Assembly: GCA_046351215.1 (NCBI GenBank)
Contig: JAXLYX010000011.1
Span: 1-64,000, forward strand
Length of the DNA stretch: 64,000 nt
DNA from: JAXLYX01 sp046351215
GTDB lineage: Bacteria > Myxococcota_A > Polyangia > Polyangiales > Houyiibacteriaceae
Direction of reading: 5' to 3'
The notes beneath the pieces are model-generated. The model ran no database searches and was not told where the DNA came from. It worked only from the letters and a program-made list of their open reading frames with translations. Shown piece after piece: positions 35,898-44,785 of this stretch (the first letter of the stretch is position 1; the number at the start of each line of letters is the position of its first letter). Made by a program: the position numbers and the translations under genes.

Positions 35898-37175
35898 GTG
35901 CGCCGAGCTCCCGTCCGAATCCCCCTCCTCGCGCTCTTGCTGCTCACCGGCTGCGGGGCGCCCCTCGCCGACGCGGTGGAGCGCGACCTCGACCGCGGGG
36001 GGACCGTCGCGAGCGCCCTCGCGCGCATCGAGCAGGGCGATGCGGCCGAGCGTGACGAAGCGCGTCGTCGGGTCGCGCTCGCCACGCTCGAGGCGGCCGC
36101 GCGAGCGGGAGACGCGCGCTCGCGGGATCGCGCGTTCGCGGCGTTCGCCCAGCTCGGCTCCGTCGGCGAGGCGCGTCTCGAGCGTCTCGCGACCGCGGAC
36201 GACGCCGACCTCGCCTCGCGGGCACGCGTCGCGCTCGCATCCCGAGGACGGCGGGGGCCGCGGCAGGCGCTCGCTCCCGACCTCGCGAGCGACGACGACG
36301 TGCGGCTCGCGCGCGCCCTCTCCGTGCTCGGCGACGAGGTCGACACCCAGCGGCTCGTCGTCCTCCTCGAGCGCACCTCTCCGGACGTGCGCCGTGCGGC
36401 CGCTGGCGCGCTCGTCGGGCGATCGCTCGGGGGCGACGCGGAGCGGCTCTTCGAGATCGCGCGCCGGGATCCCTCTCCGGGCGTCCGCGCCGCGGCTTGC
36501 CGCGCCGTCGTGCGCGACCCCGCCTCCGCCGAGCGGGTCCTCGCCTTCCTCGCGGACGAGACGGATGCGTCGGCGTTCGGTGGCTGCATCGCTGCCGTCG
36601 TCGCGGCGCTCCCGCCGGCCGCGGTCGTCGCGCGCCTCGACGCGCTCCCGACCTCGCTCGACGAGCGCGCGCTCTCCGTCGTGCGGGCCGCGTCCGGCGC
36701 GCGCTCGGACGACGTCCGTGCCGCGCTGCTCGCGCGCCTCCCCGCGTGGCTCGCGTCGGAGCGACCCTCGATCCGCGCCTCGCTCGTGAACGCGCTCCCC
36801 GAGGGGCTCGTTCCGGAGCCCTCCCTCGGGCTCGAGGCGCGCCTCGGCGCGGAGACCGTGGTCGTCGTGCGCGTCGCGCTCGCCGCGAGGCTCCTGCGCG
36901 TTGCGGCGACCCACGAGCTCGCGGTGGCGGCCCTCGCGCCGCTCGCCTCGCTCGAGACCGTCGATGGCATCGAGGCCGCGGCGCTCCTCCGCAGTGCGGG
37001 TCGAGCCGAGGCGACGACGCTCTTGCGAGCGCGCCTCGGTGCGACCGACCCGACGCTCCGGGCCGCGGCCGCGCGGGCGCTCGTCGGGGATGCGGAGACC
37101 GCGGCGTTGGCCGCCCTCCTCGTCGATGCGGACGAGGGCGTACGGCTCGCGGCGGCGGTCTCGATCCTCCGCTGA
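35898..37175 (+). CDS. HEAT-repeat lipoprotein
   Basis: A 425-residue predicted lipoprotein (lipobox LLTGC, about Cys19; GTG start). The mature part is Ala/Arg/Leu-rich and consists of about ten HEAT-like repeats, for example SPDVRRAAAGALVGRSLGG, SPGVRAAACRAVVRDP, DPTLRAAAARALVGDAET and DEGVRLAAAVSILR. Such solenoids are binding scaffolds; the partner is unknown. It lies 63 nt after the FadL-type gene on the same strand and converges with the lipase gene. Confidence 0.82.
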   Translation: MRRAPVRIPLLALLLLTGCGAPLADAVERDLDRGGTVASALARIEQGDAAERDEARRRVALATLEAAARAGDARSRDRAFAAFAQLGSVGEARLERLATADDADLASRARVALASRGRRGPRQALAPDLASDDDVRLARALSVLGDEVDTQRLVVLLERTSPDVRRAAAGALVGRSLGGDAERLFEIARRDPSPGVRAAACRAVVRDPASAERVLAFLADETDASAFGGCIAAVVAALPPAAVVARLDALPTSLDERALSVVRAASGARSDDVRAALLARLPAWLASERPSIRASLVNALPEGLVPEPSLGLEARLGAETVVVVRVALAARLLRVAATHELAVAALAPLASLETVDGIEAAALLRSAGRAEATTLLRARLGATDPTLRAAAARALVGDAETAALAALLVDADEGVRLAAAVSILR

Positions 37176-37177
37176 CC

Positions 37178-38323
37178 TCAGCCCTTGGTTCCGTCCGCGA
37201 CGAGGAAGCGGGCGAGGCGATCGAGCATCTCGTCGAACTGGGGCCGCGTGAAGCGCGCGCCGCTCGCGAGCCAGTCGGTGTGGCCCGGACCCATCGGGCC
37301 GCCGTGGAAATGCCCGACGACGTCGAGGTGATCGGCGGGGCCGGCCCAGATCACCGTGCCGTGCACCATCGAGAGCGTGGGCACGACTCCGTCGTTGAAG
37401 CGCTCCGTGACGTCGCGGCCGAGGTAGCCCTCGAGGACGGAGAGCGCTCCCTCGCCGGGCGCGGGGTAGGGATAGGTCTCGTGCGCGGCCGCGGTCACGG
37501 CGTAGATCGTCGCGTAGATCGCGCTCGAGAGGGCGTCGAAGGGCTTGCGCATTCGCGTAGCGAGCCGGATCGCGCCGGGCGGCGGCGACGAGTTCACGAT
37601 CGAGCCGTAGCGGACCGCGCCCGCGTCGACGACGCCGGCGTTGAACACGTCCATCGCCTCGGGCGTGAGCTGGAGGAGCGCCCCCTGGTCGGTGCGCACG
37701 CGCTCGAGCCAGTCGCGGACCTCGCCGCGTCCGCGATCGCCGAGGAAGCGCAGGATGAGCGCGATCGACTCGTCGAAGAGCCCGACGTCGAGTCCGAGCG
37801 CGTCGTCGAGACCCTTGAGGCTCGAGAGGAGGGCGGTCGCCGCCGTCAGCGGCGGTCCGCCGACGCTCAGCGTCGTGACGGTGAGCAGCGAGAGCGCGTA
37901 GAGCAGGCGCGTGCCGCTGACGGTCGCGAAGAACTGCGCGAGCGGCGTCCCGTGGTGGGGCGTGCTGATCGACACCACGCTCGCGATCCGCGCCCGTGCC
38001 TCGGCGAGGCCCTCGAGCGGTCCGAGATCGGTGGTCGGGCTCGCCACCATCCGTGCGTCGAGCCCGCCCGTCGAATGGCCGACGAGGTGGATCGGATCGT
38101 CCGGACCGTGCTTCGCGGCGAGGATCGTCTCGGCGACGAAGCGCGCGCGCCGGCGGATCGAGGCCGTCGGCGGGCAGGGAACGACCTCGATGGAGAAGCG
38201 GATCCCGCGCTCGTCGAGGCGGGAGGCGAGCCCGCGCGAGACGTGCCCGAAGTAGTCGTATCCCGCGAGCCGGCCGAATCCGAAGAAGCCCGGCATGAGG
38301 AAGATGCGATGAACCCGCTCCAT
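37178..38323 (-). CDS. Lipase-like alpha/beta hydrolase
   Basis: A 381-residue alpha/beta hydrolase related to triacylglycerol lipases/PGAP1-type esterases. The N-terminal strand RIFLMPGFFGF gives the oxyanion region, the nucleophile elbow is VGHSTGGLDARM, ISTPHHGTPLA is typical of this lipase group, and the C-terminal GPADHLDVVGHFHGG and GHTDWLAS supply the likely acid/His. A hydrophobic lid-like region (about residues 150-190) follows the HHGTP motif. No signal peptide is evident, so the location is uncertain. Divergent from the small lipoprotein gene at 38385. Confidence 0.85.
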   Translation of the reverse strand: MERVHRIFLMPGFFGFGRLAGYDYFGHVSRGLASRLDERGIRFSIEVVPCPPTASIRRRARFVAETILAAKHGPDDPIHLVGHSTGGLDARMVASPTTDLGPLEGLAEARARIASVVSISTPHHGTPLAQFFATVSGTRLLYALSLLTVTTLSVGGPPLTAATALLSSLKGLDDALGLDVGLFDESIALILRFLGDRGRGEVRDWLERVRTDQGALLQLTPEAMDVFNAGVVDAGAVRYGSIVNSSPPPGAIRLATRMRKPFDALSSAIYATIYAVTAAAHETYPYPAPGEGALSVLEGYLGRDVTERFNDGVVPTLSMVHGTVIWAGPADHLDVVGHFHGGPMGPGHTDWLASGARFTRPQFDEMLDRLARFLVADGTKG

Positions 38324-38384
38324 GGGCGCACCGTAGCAGGCGTCGCGGTTCGCGGACGTCCGACGCGTCTGCTAGCGTCCAGGC

Positions 38385-38831
38385 GTGCGCATCGGTCCCG
38401 TCCTCGCCGCCCTCTCGCTCGTGCTCGCGTCCGGATGCGTCGAGTCGAGCCGACGCGACGCCCGCAACGAGGCGATGCTCGTGATCGCGCGCTACGACGC
38501 GGTCCGTACGGCGTCGCCCGAGACGATGGAGCAGCGGGTCGGCGAGCTCTCGCGGGTGGTCGTGCGCGATGCGGAGGTCCGGACGGTGCGCGACCGCTGC
38601 ACGCAGGTCTACGGGGCCTTCGTGCGCGCGCGGCAGCTCTCGGACGACGCGCGGGAGCGCTTCGATCGCTACGCGGCCACGCCGGCTGCTTCGCGCTCGG
38701 CCGAGGAGGGAAGGGCGCTCGAGCGGATGCTGACCGAGGCGAACGCCGCGGCCCTCGTCGCCCAGCGCGGCGTGTCCGGCTGCGTCGACGGGATCGGTCG
38801 GCTCCGCTCCCGCTACGAGGGCGGCCGGTGA
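38385..38831 (+). CDS. Small lipoprotein, unknown function
   Basis: A 148-residue predicted lipoprotein (lipobox LASGC, Cys18; GTG start). The mature part is helical with many Arg and Glu residues and two further Cys (DRCTQVY and SGCVDG) that could form a disulfide. I see no recognisable family. It is followed closely by the glutaredoxin lipoprotein gene on the same strand, which may be coupled if that gene starts at the alternative GTG 38828. Confidence 0.72.
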   Translation: MRIGPVLAALSLVLASGCVESSRRDARNEAMLVIARYDAVRTASPETMEQRVGELSRVVVRDAEVRTVRDRCTQVYGAFVRARQLSDDARERFDRYAATPAASRSAEEGRALERMLTEANAAALVAQRGVSGCVDGIGRLRSRYEGGR

Positions 38832-38875
38832 GCTCCGGGGAACAAAGAGCCCCCGGCCGCGGTTTCCCTGGTGTC

Positions 38876-39592
38876 GTGCCTCGTCTTCCGCTCGTCCTCG
38901 CTTCGATCCTGGTCCTCGTGGCCGCCTGCTCCCGGTCGCCCCGAGGGGAGGGGGCCGCCACGGGCACGGAGGAGGCCGCGGGGGCTCCCTTCGTGGTCCG
39001 CGACGGCGCCGAGGGGCTGCTCTTCGTGTACGGCGATGCCGAGGGCTTCCATCCGGTGGAGCGCCTCGCGGACGTCCCCGCGGGCGCCCGGGCGCGGGTG
39101 CGGGTCGACTCGCTCACCCTGCCTCCGGAGCGGCGGCTCGACCCCGCAATGGTCTACGTCGCCGACCTGCGGTCTCCGGGGCCGGACGGGACGTACCGGG
39201 TCCGGACCATGCCCCGGGCGGACTTCGAGGCCTCTTTCGGGGGGGCCGCGGGCGCTCCCCGGGACGAGGCGGCCGAAGGGGCCGGCGCGGGCGACGCGCC
39301 GGCCGAGGCCGCCGCCGCGGCGACGGGCGACGTGATCGTGTACGGCGCCTCGTGGTGCGGCGCCTGCCGCTCCGCCGAGGCCTTCTTCCGCAGCCGGGGC
39401 GTGCCCTTCGTCGAGAAGGACATCGAGCGGGAGCCGGGAGCGCGCGAGGAGATGCTGGCGAAGGCGCGCGCGGCCGGCATCGACGGCTCGAGCATCCCCG
39501 TGATCGACTTCCGCGGAACGGTCCTCACGGGCTTCGACCCGGGTCGTCTCGACGCCCTGATCGGCGGCGGCCGTCCGCCCTCGACCCTCTGA
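38876..39592 (+). CDS. Lipoprotein with C-terminal glutaredoxin-like domain
   Basis: A 238-residue predicted lipoprotein (lipobox LVAAC, about Cys18). An N-terminal beta-rich region (about residues 35-125; LLFVYGDAEGFHPVERLADVP) leads through an Ala/Glu linker into a glutaredoxin/thioredoxin-like domain (about 155-235): VIVYGASWCGACRSAEAFF (CGAC active site), VPFVEKDIE and SSIPVIDFRGTVLTGF (cis-Pro). Anchoring a glutaredoxin fold outside the cytoplasm suggests an envelope redox role. The start is GTG 38876; GTG 38828, overlapping the upstream stop, is an alternative. Confidence 0.82.
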   Translation: MPRLPLVLASILVLVAACSRSPRGEGAATGTEEAAGAPFVVRDGAEGLLFVYGDAEGFHPVERLADVPAGARARVRVDSLTLPPERRLDPAMVYVADLRSPGPDGTYRVRTMPRADFEASFGGAAGAPRDEAAEGAGAGDAPAEAAAAATGDVIVYGASWCGACRSAEAFFRSRGVPFVEKDIEREPGAREEMLAKARAAGIDGSSIPVIDFRGTVLTGFDPGRLDALIGGGRPPSTL

Positions 39593-39633
39593 CCATTGGA
39601 CGGGACCCCCGGGGGTTTGCTAGGTCAGCCGCG

Positions 39634-40422
39634 ATGCGTCGCCTCCTCCTCACGTGGGCCCTCGGCCTCTCGGCGTTCCTGACGGGCTGCACCCACACCG
39701 TGGCGACGACCGTGCGTCCGCCCGACCTGCCGATGATCGAGGTCACGGCGCGGCCTCCGACTCCCGAGGTGATCGCCCTCCGGGTGGCCGTCGTCACGTA
39801 CCAGGGAGCCGAGGGCGCCCCGGAAGAGATCACCCGCACGCGGGACCAGGCCGAGGCGCGCGCCGTGATGCTCGCCGGCCTCGCGCGGCAGCCGGGTCAG
39901 AGCTTCCGCGAGATCGTGAGCGAGTACAGCGACGTGCCCTCGGGGGCGCTCGCGGTGCGCCACGGCGATTCGCGCCTGCCGCCGGTCGTCGTCGACGCCG
40001 CGTTCGAGCTCGCCGTCGGCGAGCGCAGCCGGGCCGTCGAGACGCCCCGGGGCTTCTACATCGTCGCCCGCGAAGAGGATCCCGTCGTCGGTCCGACCGA
40101 GATCTGGGCCCGCCACGTGCTCATCTCCTTCGTCGAGGCACGGCGCGCCGTCGAAGGCGTCACCCGTTCGCGGGACGAAGCGCTCGCGCTCGCCGAGCAG
40201 GTGCGCGACGAGGCCCGCGCCCAGCCGGAGCGTTTCGCCGAGCTCGCGGGGCAGTACTCCGACGAGCCGGGCGCGGCGGATCGGGGCGGCGATCTCGGGC
40301 CGTTCGGACGGGGCGCGATGGTCCCGGCCTTCGAGCGCGCCGCGTTCGCGCTCGAGGTCGGCGCGGTGAGCGACGTCGTCGAGACGCCGTTCGGCTTCCA
40401 CGTGATCCAGCGCTACCGCTGA
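39634..40422 (+). CDS. Parvulin-type (PPIC) peptidyl-prolyl isomerase lipoprotein
   Basis: A 262-residue predicted lipoprotein (lipobox FLTGC). The C-terminal half is a clear parvulin domain: WARHVLISFVEA, RFAELAGQYSDEPGAADRGGDLGPFGRGAMVPAFE, AFALEVGAVSDVVETPFGFHVI. The segment before it (about residues 50-150; SFREIVSEYSDVPSGAL, AFELAVGERSRAVETPRGFYIV) repeats the pattern in weaker form, so this looks like two tandem parvulin domains, the first possibly inactive. It would help fold outer-membrane or exported proteins. Confidence 0.88.
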   Translation: MRRLLLTWALGLSAFLTGCTHTVATTVRPPDLPMIEVTARPPTPEVIALRVAVVTYQGAEGAPEEITRTRDQAEARAVMLAGLARQPGQSFREIVSEYSDVPSGALAVRHGDSRLPPVVVDAAFELAVGERSRAVETPRGFYIVAREEDPVVGPTEIWARHVLISFVEARRAVEGVTRSRDEALALAEQVRDEARAQPERFAELAGQYSDEPGAADRGGDLGPFGRGAMVPAFERAAFALEVGAVSDVVETPFGFHVIQRYR

Positions 40423-40476
40423 CTCGGCACCGGGCACCGCCATGCGGCGATGCGGCTCGCGTGATAGGACGCGACG

Positions 40477-40941
40477 ATGACGGAACGCACCCGGATGCCC
40501 CTCGAGAAGGCGCAACGCTATTTCGTCGACGGAGTGCCCCACAACGTCGCGCTCGGTCTGCGCATCTCCGACTACGAGCCCGGACGCGTCGTGATGGAGC
40601 TGCCGTACCAGGAGAAGCTGGTCGGCAATCCCTCGACGGGCGTCATGCACGGCGGGGTGATCACCACGCTCATCGACTCGACGTGCGGCGGCGCCGTGCT
40701 CACGAAGCTCCGGGAGGTCCGTCGCGTCGCGACGCTCGACCTCCGGATCGACTACCTGCGTCCCGCGAAGCCCGGCCAGACCGTGAGCTGCGAGGCGATC
40801 TGCTACCGCGTCACGCACCACGTCGCCTTCGTCCGGGCGTCCGCCCACGACGGCGATCCGAACGATCCGGTGGCCGCGGCCGCCGGCTCCTTCGTGGTCT
40901 TCGAGCCGGGCAGCCCCTCGCACGTGAAGGAGGCGAAGTGA
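40477..40941 (+). CDS. PaaI-family hotdog thioesterase (first of a pair)
   Basis: A 154-residue hotdog-fold protein. The central helix motif GVMHGGVITTLIDSTCGGA and the strand LRIDYLRPAKPGQTV identify the PaaI/YbgC-like acyl-CoA thioesterase group. The N-terminal NVALGLRISDYEPGRVVMELP is also typical. The substrate is likely an acyl- or aryl-CoA. It overlaps a second hotdog gene by GTGA, and the two could form a heteromeric enzyme. Hotdog enzymes work as dimers or tetramers. Confidence 0.9.
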   Translation: MTERTRMPLEKAQRYFVDGVPHNVALGLRISDYEPGRVVMELPYQEKLVGNPSTGVMHGGVITTLIDSTCGGAVLTKLREVRRVATLDLRIDYLRPAKPGQTVSCEAICYRVTHHVAFVRASAHDGDPNDPVAAAAGSFVVFEPGSPSHVKEAK

Positions 40942-41378
40942 ACCTGCGCGAACGGCTCGACCACGCCCGGACGACGGGGGATTTCGACCCGCTGCTCGAG
41001 GCGATTCCCTACGCCCGCTTCCTCGGCTTCACCGTCATGCGCGACGGAAGCGATCTCATCGGCAAGATGAGCTACGCGGACCACCTCGTCGGCAACGCGA
41101 AGGTGCAGGCGCTCCACGGCGGCACCCTCGGGGCGCTGCTCGAGCTGACGGCGGTCTGCAAGCTGCTCTCGGTCGGGGACTCGGTCGCCGTCCCGAAGAC
41201 GGTCAACATCACGGTGGAGTACCTCCGGACGGGCCGCATGACGGATACGTTCGCGCGGGCCACGGTGACGCGTCACGGGCGCCGCGTCGCGAACGTCCGG
41301 GTGCTCGCGTACCAGGACGATCCGAGCAAGCCCGTCGCGGCCGCGAACGCCCATTTCCTGCTCTCTCCGCCGCCCTGA
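40938..41378 (+). CDS. PaaI-family hotdog thioesterase (second of a pair)
   Basis: A 146-residue hotdog protein beginning at GTG 40938, which overlaps the stop of the first thioesterase. The helix motif is VQALHGGTLGALLELTAV and the paired strand VNITVEYLRTGR. The usual catalytic acid position after HGG is occupied by a Leu-Glu pair (LLEL) rather than the ID of its neighbour, so the two proteins are diverged paralogs that may have different substrates or form a mixed oligomer. Coupled translation suggests matched amounts. Confidence 0.87.
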   Translation: MNLRERLDHARTTGDFDPLLEAIPYARFLGFTVMRDGSDLIGKMSYADHLVGNAKVQALHGGTLGALLELTAVCKLLSVGDSVAVPKTVNITVEYLRTGRMTDTFARATVTRHGRRVANVRVLAYQDDPSKPVAAANAHFLLSPPP

Positions 41379-41459
41379 GGCCCGCGCCGGCGCCGGCCGT
41401 CCGCGTCCACGGAGGGCGCGCTTGTCGGCCGGCTCGCCCCGGACCACCTTTGCGGGCCC

Positions 41460-42539
41460 ATGGAGCCCCTCGACCTGCAATCGCTCACGAGCACCGAGCT
41501 CGTCGCCGCGGCCCGCGCCCGTCTCGAGGCCGGCGCCGGCGCGGCGCTGCGCGTGCACAAGCAGGTCGTCCGCGAGGGGCGCTTCGAGCCCGAGGCGCTC
41601 GGTCTCGGGGCGCGGGCCTCGGCCGAGTGGCGGAAGCACTTCCGCCTCGTCTTCCCCGAGGTCGTCCGCGTGGTCGAGGAGGAGGGCGACCTCGGAACGA
41701 CGGCGAAGGCCGTGCTCCGCCTCGCCGACGGCTACGAATGCGAGTGCGTGCTCATCCCCATGGGGCGCGGTCGTCACACGCTCTGCGTCTCGAGCCAGGT
41801 CGGCTGCAAGATGGGCTGCACCTTCTGCGAGACGGGGCGCATGGGACTGCTCCGCCACATGACGGCGGCCGAGATCGTCTCCGAGCTGCTCGTGGCCCGG
41901 CACGTGCTCGGCTGGGACGTGAAGAACGTCGTCTTCATGGGCATGGGCGAGGCCCTCGACAACGCCGACGCCGTCTTCCGCACCATCTCGGTCTGCAACG
42001 ACGGCGCCGGCATGCAGATGCCCCAGGAGCGTTTCACCGTCTGCTCCGTAGGCCACGTCGAGGGGCTCGAGCGCTTCATGGCGCAGGGCTACAAGCGGGT
42101 GAACCTCTCGTTCAGCCTGAACTCGCCCGACGACGCGAAGCGGAGCGAGGTCATGCCGATCAACCGGAAGACGCCGCTCGCGCGCCTGCAGGCGCTCTTC
42201 GCTTCGTATCAGCCGAGGCCCAATTTCGTGCTCGGCGTGAACTACTGCCTCATGCCGGGGATCAACGACTCGCGCGAGGACGCCGCGGGCGTGGCGCGCT
42301 TCTGCGGGCCGATCCCGCGCGTGCTCGTGAACGTGATCCCGTACAACCCGGGCAACGCCCCGCTGACGCGTGCGCCGACCGAGGACGAGATCGTCCGCTT
42401 CATCGACTGGCTCCGCGACGAGGGCCTGCCCGTGCGGCGGCGCATCACGAAGGGCCGCAGCGTGATGGCCGCGTGCGGCCAGCTCGGGAACGTCGAGCTC
42501 CGCGAGCGACGCCGGCGACTGCCGGTCACGGTCGGTTGA
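41460..42539 (+). CDS. RlmN-family radical SAM rRNA/tRNA methyltransferase
   Basis: A 359-residue radical SAM enzyme. The iron-sulfur cluster motif is CKMGCTFC (CxxxCxxC), followed by the GGEE-like VVFMGMGEALDN and later SFSLNSPDDAKR. The methyl-carrying Cys is in MAACGQLGNVE near the C-terminus. The RlmN/Cfr family methylates A2503 of 23S rRNA at C2 (RlmN, also tRNA) or C8 (Cfr); the overall pattern is nearer RlmN. An organism may hold several copies, so this need not be the only one. It converges directly with the chalcone-isomerase-like gene (adjacent stops). Confidence 0.88.
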   Translation: MEPLDLQSLTSTELVAAARARLEAGAGAALRVHKQVVREGRFEPEALGLGARASAEWRKHFRLVFPEVVRVVEEEGDLGTTAKAVLRLADGYECECVLIPMGRGRHTLCVSSQVGCKMGCTFCETGRMGLLRHMTAAEIVSELLVARHVLGWDVKNVVFMGMGEALDNADAVFRTISVCNDGAGMQMPQERFTVCSVGHVEGLERFMAQGYKRVNLSFSLNSPDDAKRSEVMPINRKTPLARLQALFASYQPRPNFVLGVNYCLMPGINDSREDAAGVARFCGPIPRVLVNVIPYNPGNAPLTRAPTEDEIVRFIDWLRDEGLPVRRRITKGRSVMAACGQLGNVELRERRRRLPVTVG

Positions 42540-43121
42540 TCAGCGGCAGCGTCCGCCGAGCAGACCCGCCTTGAGGCCGGTGTTGGGCGGCTCGCGGCCC
42601 ACGAAGAGGCGGAAGAAAGCGCGCGCGAACGCGGGGTTCTCGATCGTGCCCATGATCTCGTCGTCGACCTCGACGGTGAGACCGCGTCCCGGCACGTACG
42701 TGTAGATCATCGACTCGCCCGCGCCGAGATCCTTCATCCAGCCCGAGAGCTGCTCGATCTCGCGCTGCAGGCCGAGCTGCTCGGTGCCGGCGTTGATCCG
42801 GAAGCCCTCCTCGTACGCGTTCACGATGTCCTGACGCGTGACGTTCCGGACGAAGTAGAGGTGGAGGACCTTCTTCTGCTCGGAAGTCGCCACGACCTCC
42901 GCGTCGTCCGTGCGGTTCTCGAGGTAGAGCGCCGCGACGTAGACGTTCACCTGGAAGATCGAGGCCTCGCGGATGCCCATGCCGTTCAGCTGGAGGCGGG
43001 TCCCCTCGACCTCGACGTGGTCCGGCGCGGTCACGCCGCTGCATCGACGGGCCGAAGCCGTCGAGCCGAGCGGACCGAGCGCGAGCACGGTGGCCAATCC
43101 GAGCGTGGCGAGCTTCCTCAT
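42540..43121 (-). CDS. Exported chalcone-isomerase-like protein
   Basis: A 193-residue protein with a signal peptide (about residues 1-24, ending TASA). The core LQLNGMGIREASIFQVNVYVAALYLENRT and the later FRINAGTEQ and WMKDLGAGESMIYTYVPG match the bacterial chalcone isomerase-like domain, whose members are mostly exported and of unknown activity. AAGGGGG lies just before the ATG at 43121. An in-frame ATG at 43256 would add a non-signal-like extension. It is divergent from the GH5 gene. Confidence 0.85.
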   Translation of the reverse strand: MRKLATLGLATVLALGPLGSTASARRCSGVTAPDHVEVEGTRLQLNGMGIREASIFQVNVYVAALYLENRTDDAEVVATSEQKKVLHLYFVRNVTRQDIVNAYEEGFRINAGTEQLGLQREIEQLSGWMKDLGAGESMIYTYVPGRGLTVEVDDEIMGTIENPAFARAFFRLFVGREPPNTGLKAGLLGGRCR

Positions 43122-43300
43122 GTGCGTCCCCCTTGGCGTCGTCCCGTGACGAGGCGAACGCCCCGTGTCGTCGGCCCAGGTGCCCCCGGCGACGCCCCAT
43201 GATGCCGGAAAGTCGGGCTGGCCGGCGAGCGCTTCGTGCAGCCCCCGGCAGAACATGATTTCAGGTTCGGTTTTTGGTATCCTGCGGCCATCGAGCTCCC

Positions 43301-44782
43301 ATGAACCGTCGATTCCTCGCCCCGCTCCTGTTCCTGTCCCTGGCCGCCCCCGCTTGCGACGATTCGTCGGGCACGGCGGCGCCCACCCAGCGATTCCTGA
43401 CGGACGATCAGGGGCGCGCGTTGATTCTCCACGGCGTGAACGTCGCGAGCAGCGCGAAGACGACCCCCCTCCGGGTGCCGGCCCAGTTCGAGGAGGCCGA
43501 CGCGGCCGCCCTGGCCGAGCGCTGGGGCTTCAACTTCGTCCGCTACCTCGTGTCCTGGGACGGCCTCGAGCCGACGCCCGGGGTCATCGACACCGCCTAC
43601 CTCGACCGTATCCAGACACGCCTCGACTGGTTCGCGGCGCACGGCATCCACGTCCTCGTCGACATGCACCAGGACGTCTACTCGATCTCCACCTGCGGGA
43701 ACGGCTTCCCCGACTGGGCCATCCGCAGCGACGGGATCGCGATGGAGCCCTGCTACCCGGTCTGGTCGGCGAACTACAACCAGCCGGCCGTCGTGCGCGC
43801 CTTCGACAACTTCTGGGCGTACGACCAGGGGGCCCACGCCGACCTCCAGGACCACTACACGAACGCCTGGAAGGTGCTCGCCGAGCGCTTCCGCGACCAT
43901 CCCGCGGTGATCGGCTACGACCTCATCAACGAGCCGCATCCGGGCAGCGCCTGGGGCTACGACGTCGGCTCGCTCGAAGAGCTCTACCGCGACCAGTACA
44001 CGGCGTTCGACACGCAGAAGCTCGCGCCCTTCTACCAGCGCTGCATCGACGCGATCCGCTCGGTCGATCCGGACACGTACATCTTCTTCGAGCCCCGCTA
44101 CGGCACGCCGGGCGACGGCTCGCCCTCGTACCTGCCGAAGCTGGACGATCCGCGCACCGGGGACGATCGCCTGGTGCTCGCGCCGCACTTCTATTCGATC
44201 GCGTACGAGGCGACGAGCATGTACGCGCCGGGCAACGACGCGACGATGCGCTTCGAGGCGCGTCGTCGCGAGGAGATGCTCGCGCTCGGCACGCCCCTCG
44301 TGATCGGCGAGTGGGGCTTCGATCAGGGCTTCCCCGGCGCGACCCAGTACATGGACGACGTCCACGCCATGGCCGACTCGCTGATGGCGGGCTGGGCGTA
44401 CTGGAGCTGGGATCCGGGCGTCGGCGGCTGGGCCTTCACCGCGCGGAACGTCGATCCGGTCAGCGGCGCGATCACCTACGTCGAGAACCCGAACTCGGAC
44501 CTCATCGTCCGTCCGTACCCGCGCGCGGTCGCCGGGCAGCCGGTCTCGTTCTCCTACGACCGCACGACGCGCGTCTTCGAGCTCGTCTTCGACTCGAAGA
44601 AGGGCGTCACGGGGCCGACCGAGATCTACGTGCCGAAGCGTCGCCACTATCCGGGCGGCTTCGTCGTGGAGTCGTCGGATCCGGCCGCGAGCTTCTCCTA
44701 CACGTTCGACGACGCGACGGAGATCCTCTCGGTCACCGTGCCGAGCCGCGGTCGCCACACGATCCACGTGCGGCCGATGTGA
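43301..44782 (+). CDS. Endoglycoceramidase-like GH5 glycosidase lipoprotein
   Basis: A 493-residue glycoside hydrolase family 5 protein with an N-terminal signal ending LAAPACDD (probable lipobox). The segments HGVNVASSAK, FVRYLVSWDGLEPTPG, VDMHQDVYS, RAFDNFW, YDLINEPHPGS (acid/base Glu) and IGEWGFDQG (nucleophile Glu) follow the order seen in endoglycoceramidases, which release intact glycans from glycosphingolipids. The C-terminal 100 residues form the beta-sandwich also present in that group (TEIYVPKRRHYPGG). Activity on a ceramide-linked substrate is likely but unproven; related enzymes act on other glycolipids. Confidence 0.88.
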   Translation: MNRRFLAPLLFLSLAAPACDDSSGTAAPTQRFLTDDQGRALILHGVNVASSAKTTPLRVPAQFEEADAAALAERWGFNFVRYLVSWDGLEPTPGVIDTAYLDRIQTRLDWFAAHGIHVLVDMHQDVYSISTCGNGFPDWAIRSDGIAMEPCYPVWSANYNQPAVVRAFDNFWAYDQGAHADLQDHYTNAWKVLAERFRDHPAVIGYDLINEPHPGSAWGYDVGSLEELYRDQYTAFDTQKLAPFYQRCIDAIRSVDPDTYIFFEPRYGTPGDGSPSYLPKLDDPRTGDDRLVLAPHFYSIAYEATSMYAPGNDATMRFEARRREEMLALGTPLVIGEWGFDQGFPGATQYMDDVHAMADSLMAGWAYWSWDPGVGGWAFTARNVDPVSGAITYVENPNSDLIVRPYPRAVAGQPVSFSYDRTTRVFELVFDSKKGVTGPTEIYVPKRRHYPGGFVVESSDPAASFSYTFDDATEILSVTVPSRGRHTIHVRPM

Positions 44783-44785
44783 GGC

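Noticed and set aside
30810..36914. A 2034-codon open frame on the minus strand
   Set aside because: It runs antisense to three well-supported exported proteins with signal peptides, its translation is Arg/Glu/Ala-rich without domains, and stop-free antisense frames are expected at 70 percent GC with this codon use.
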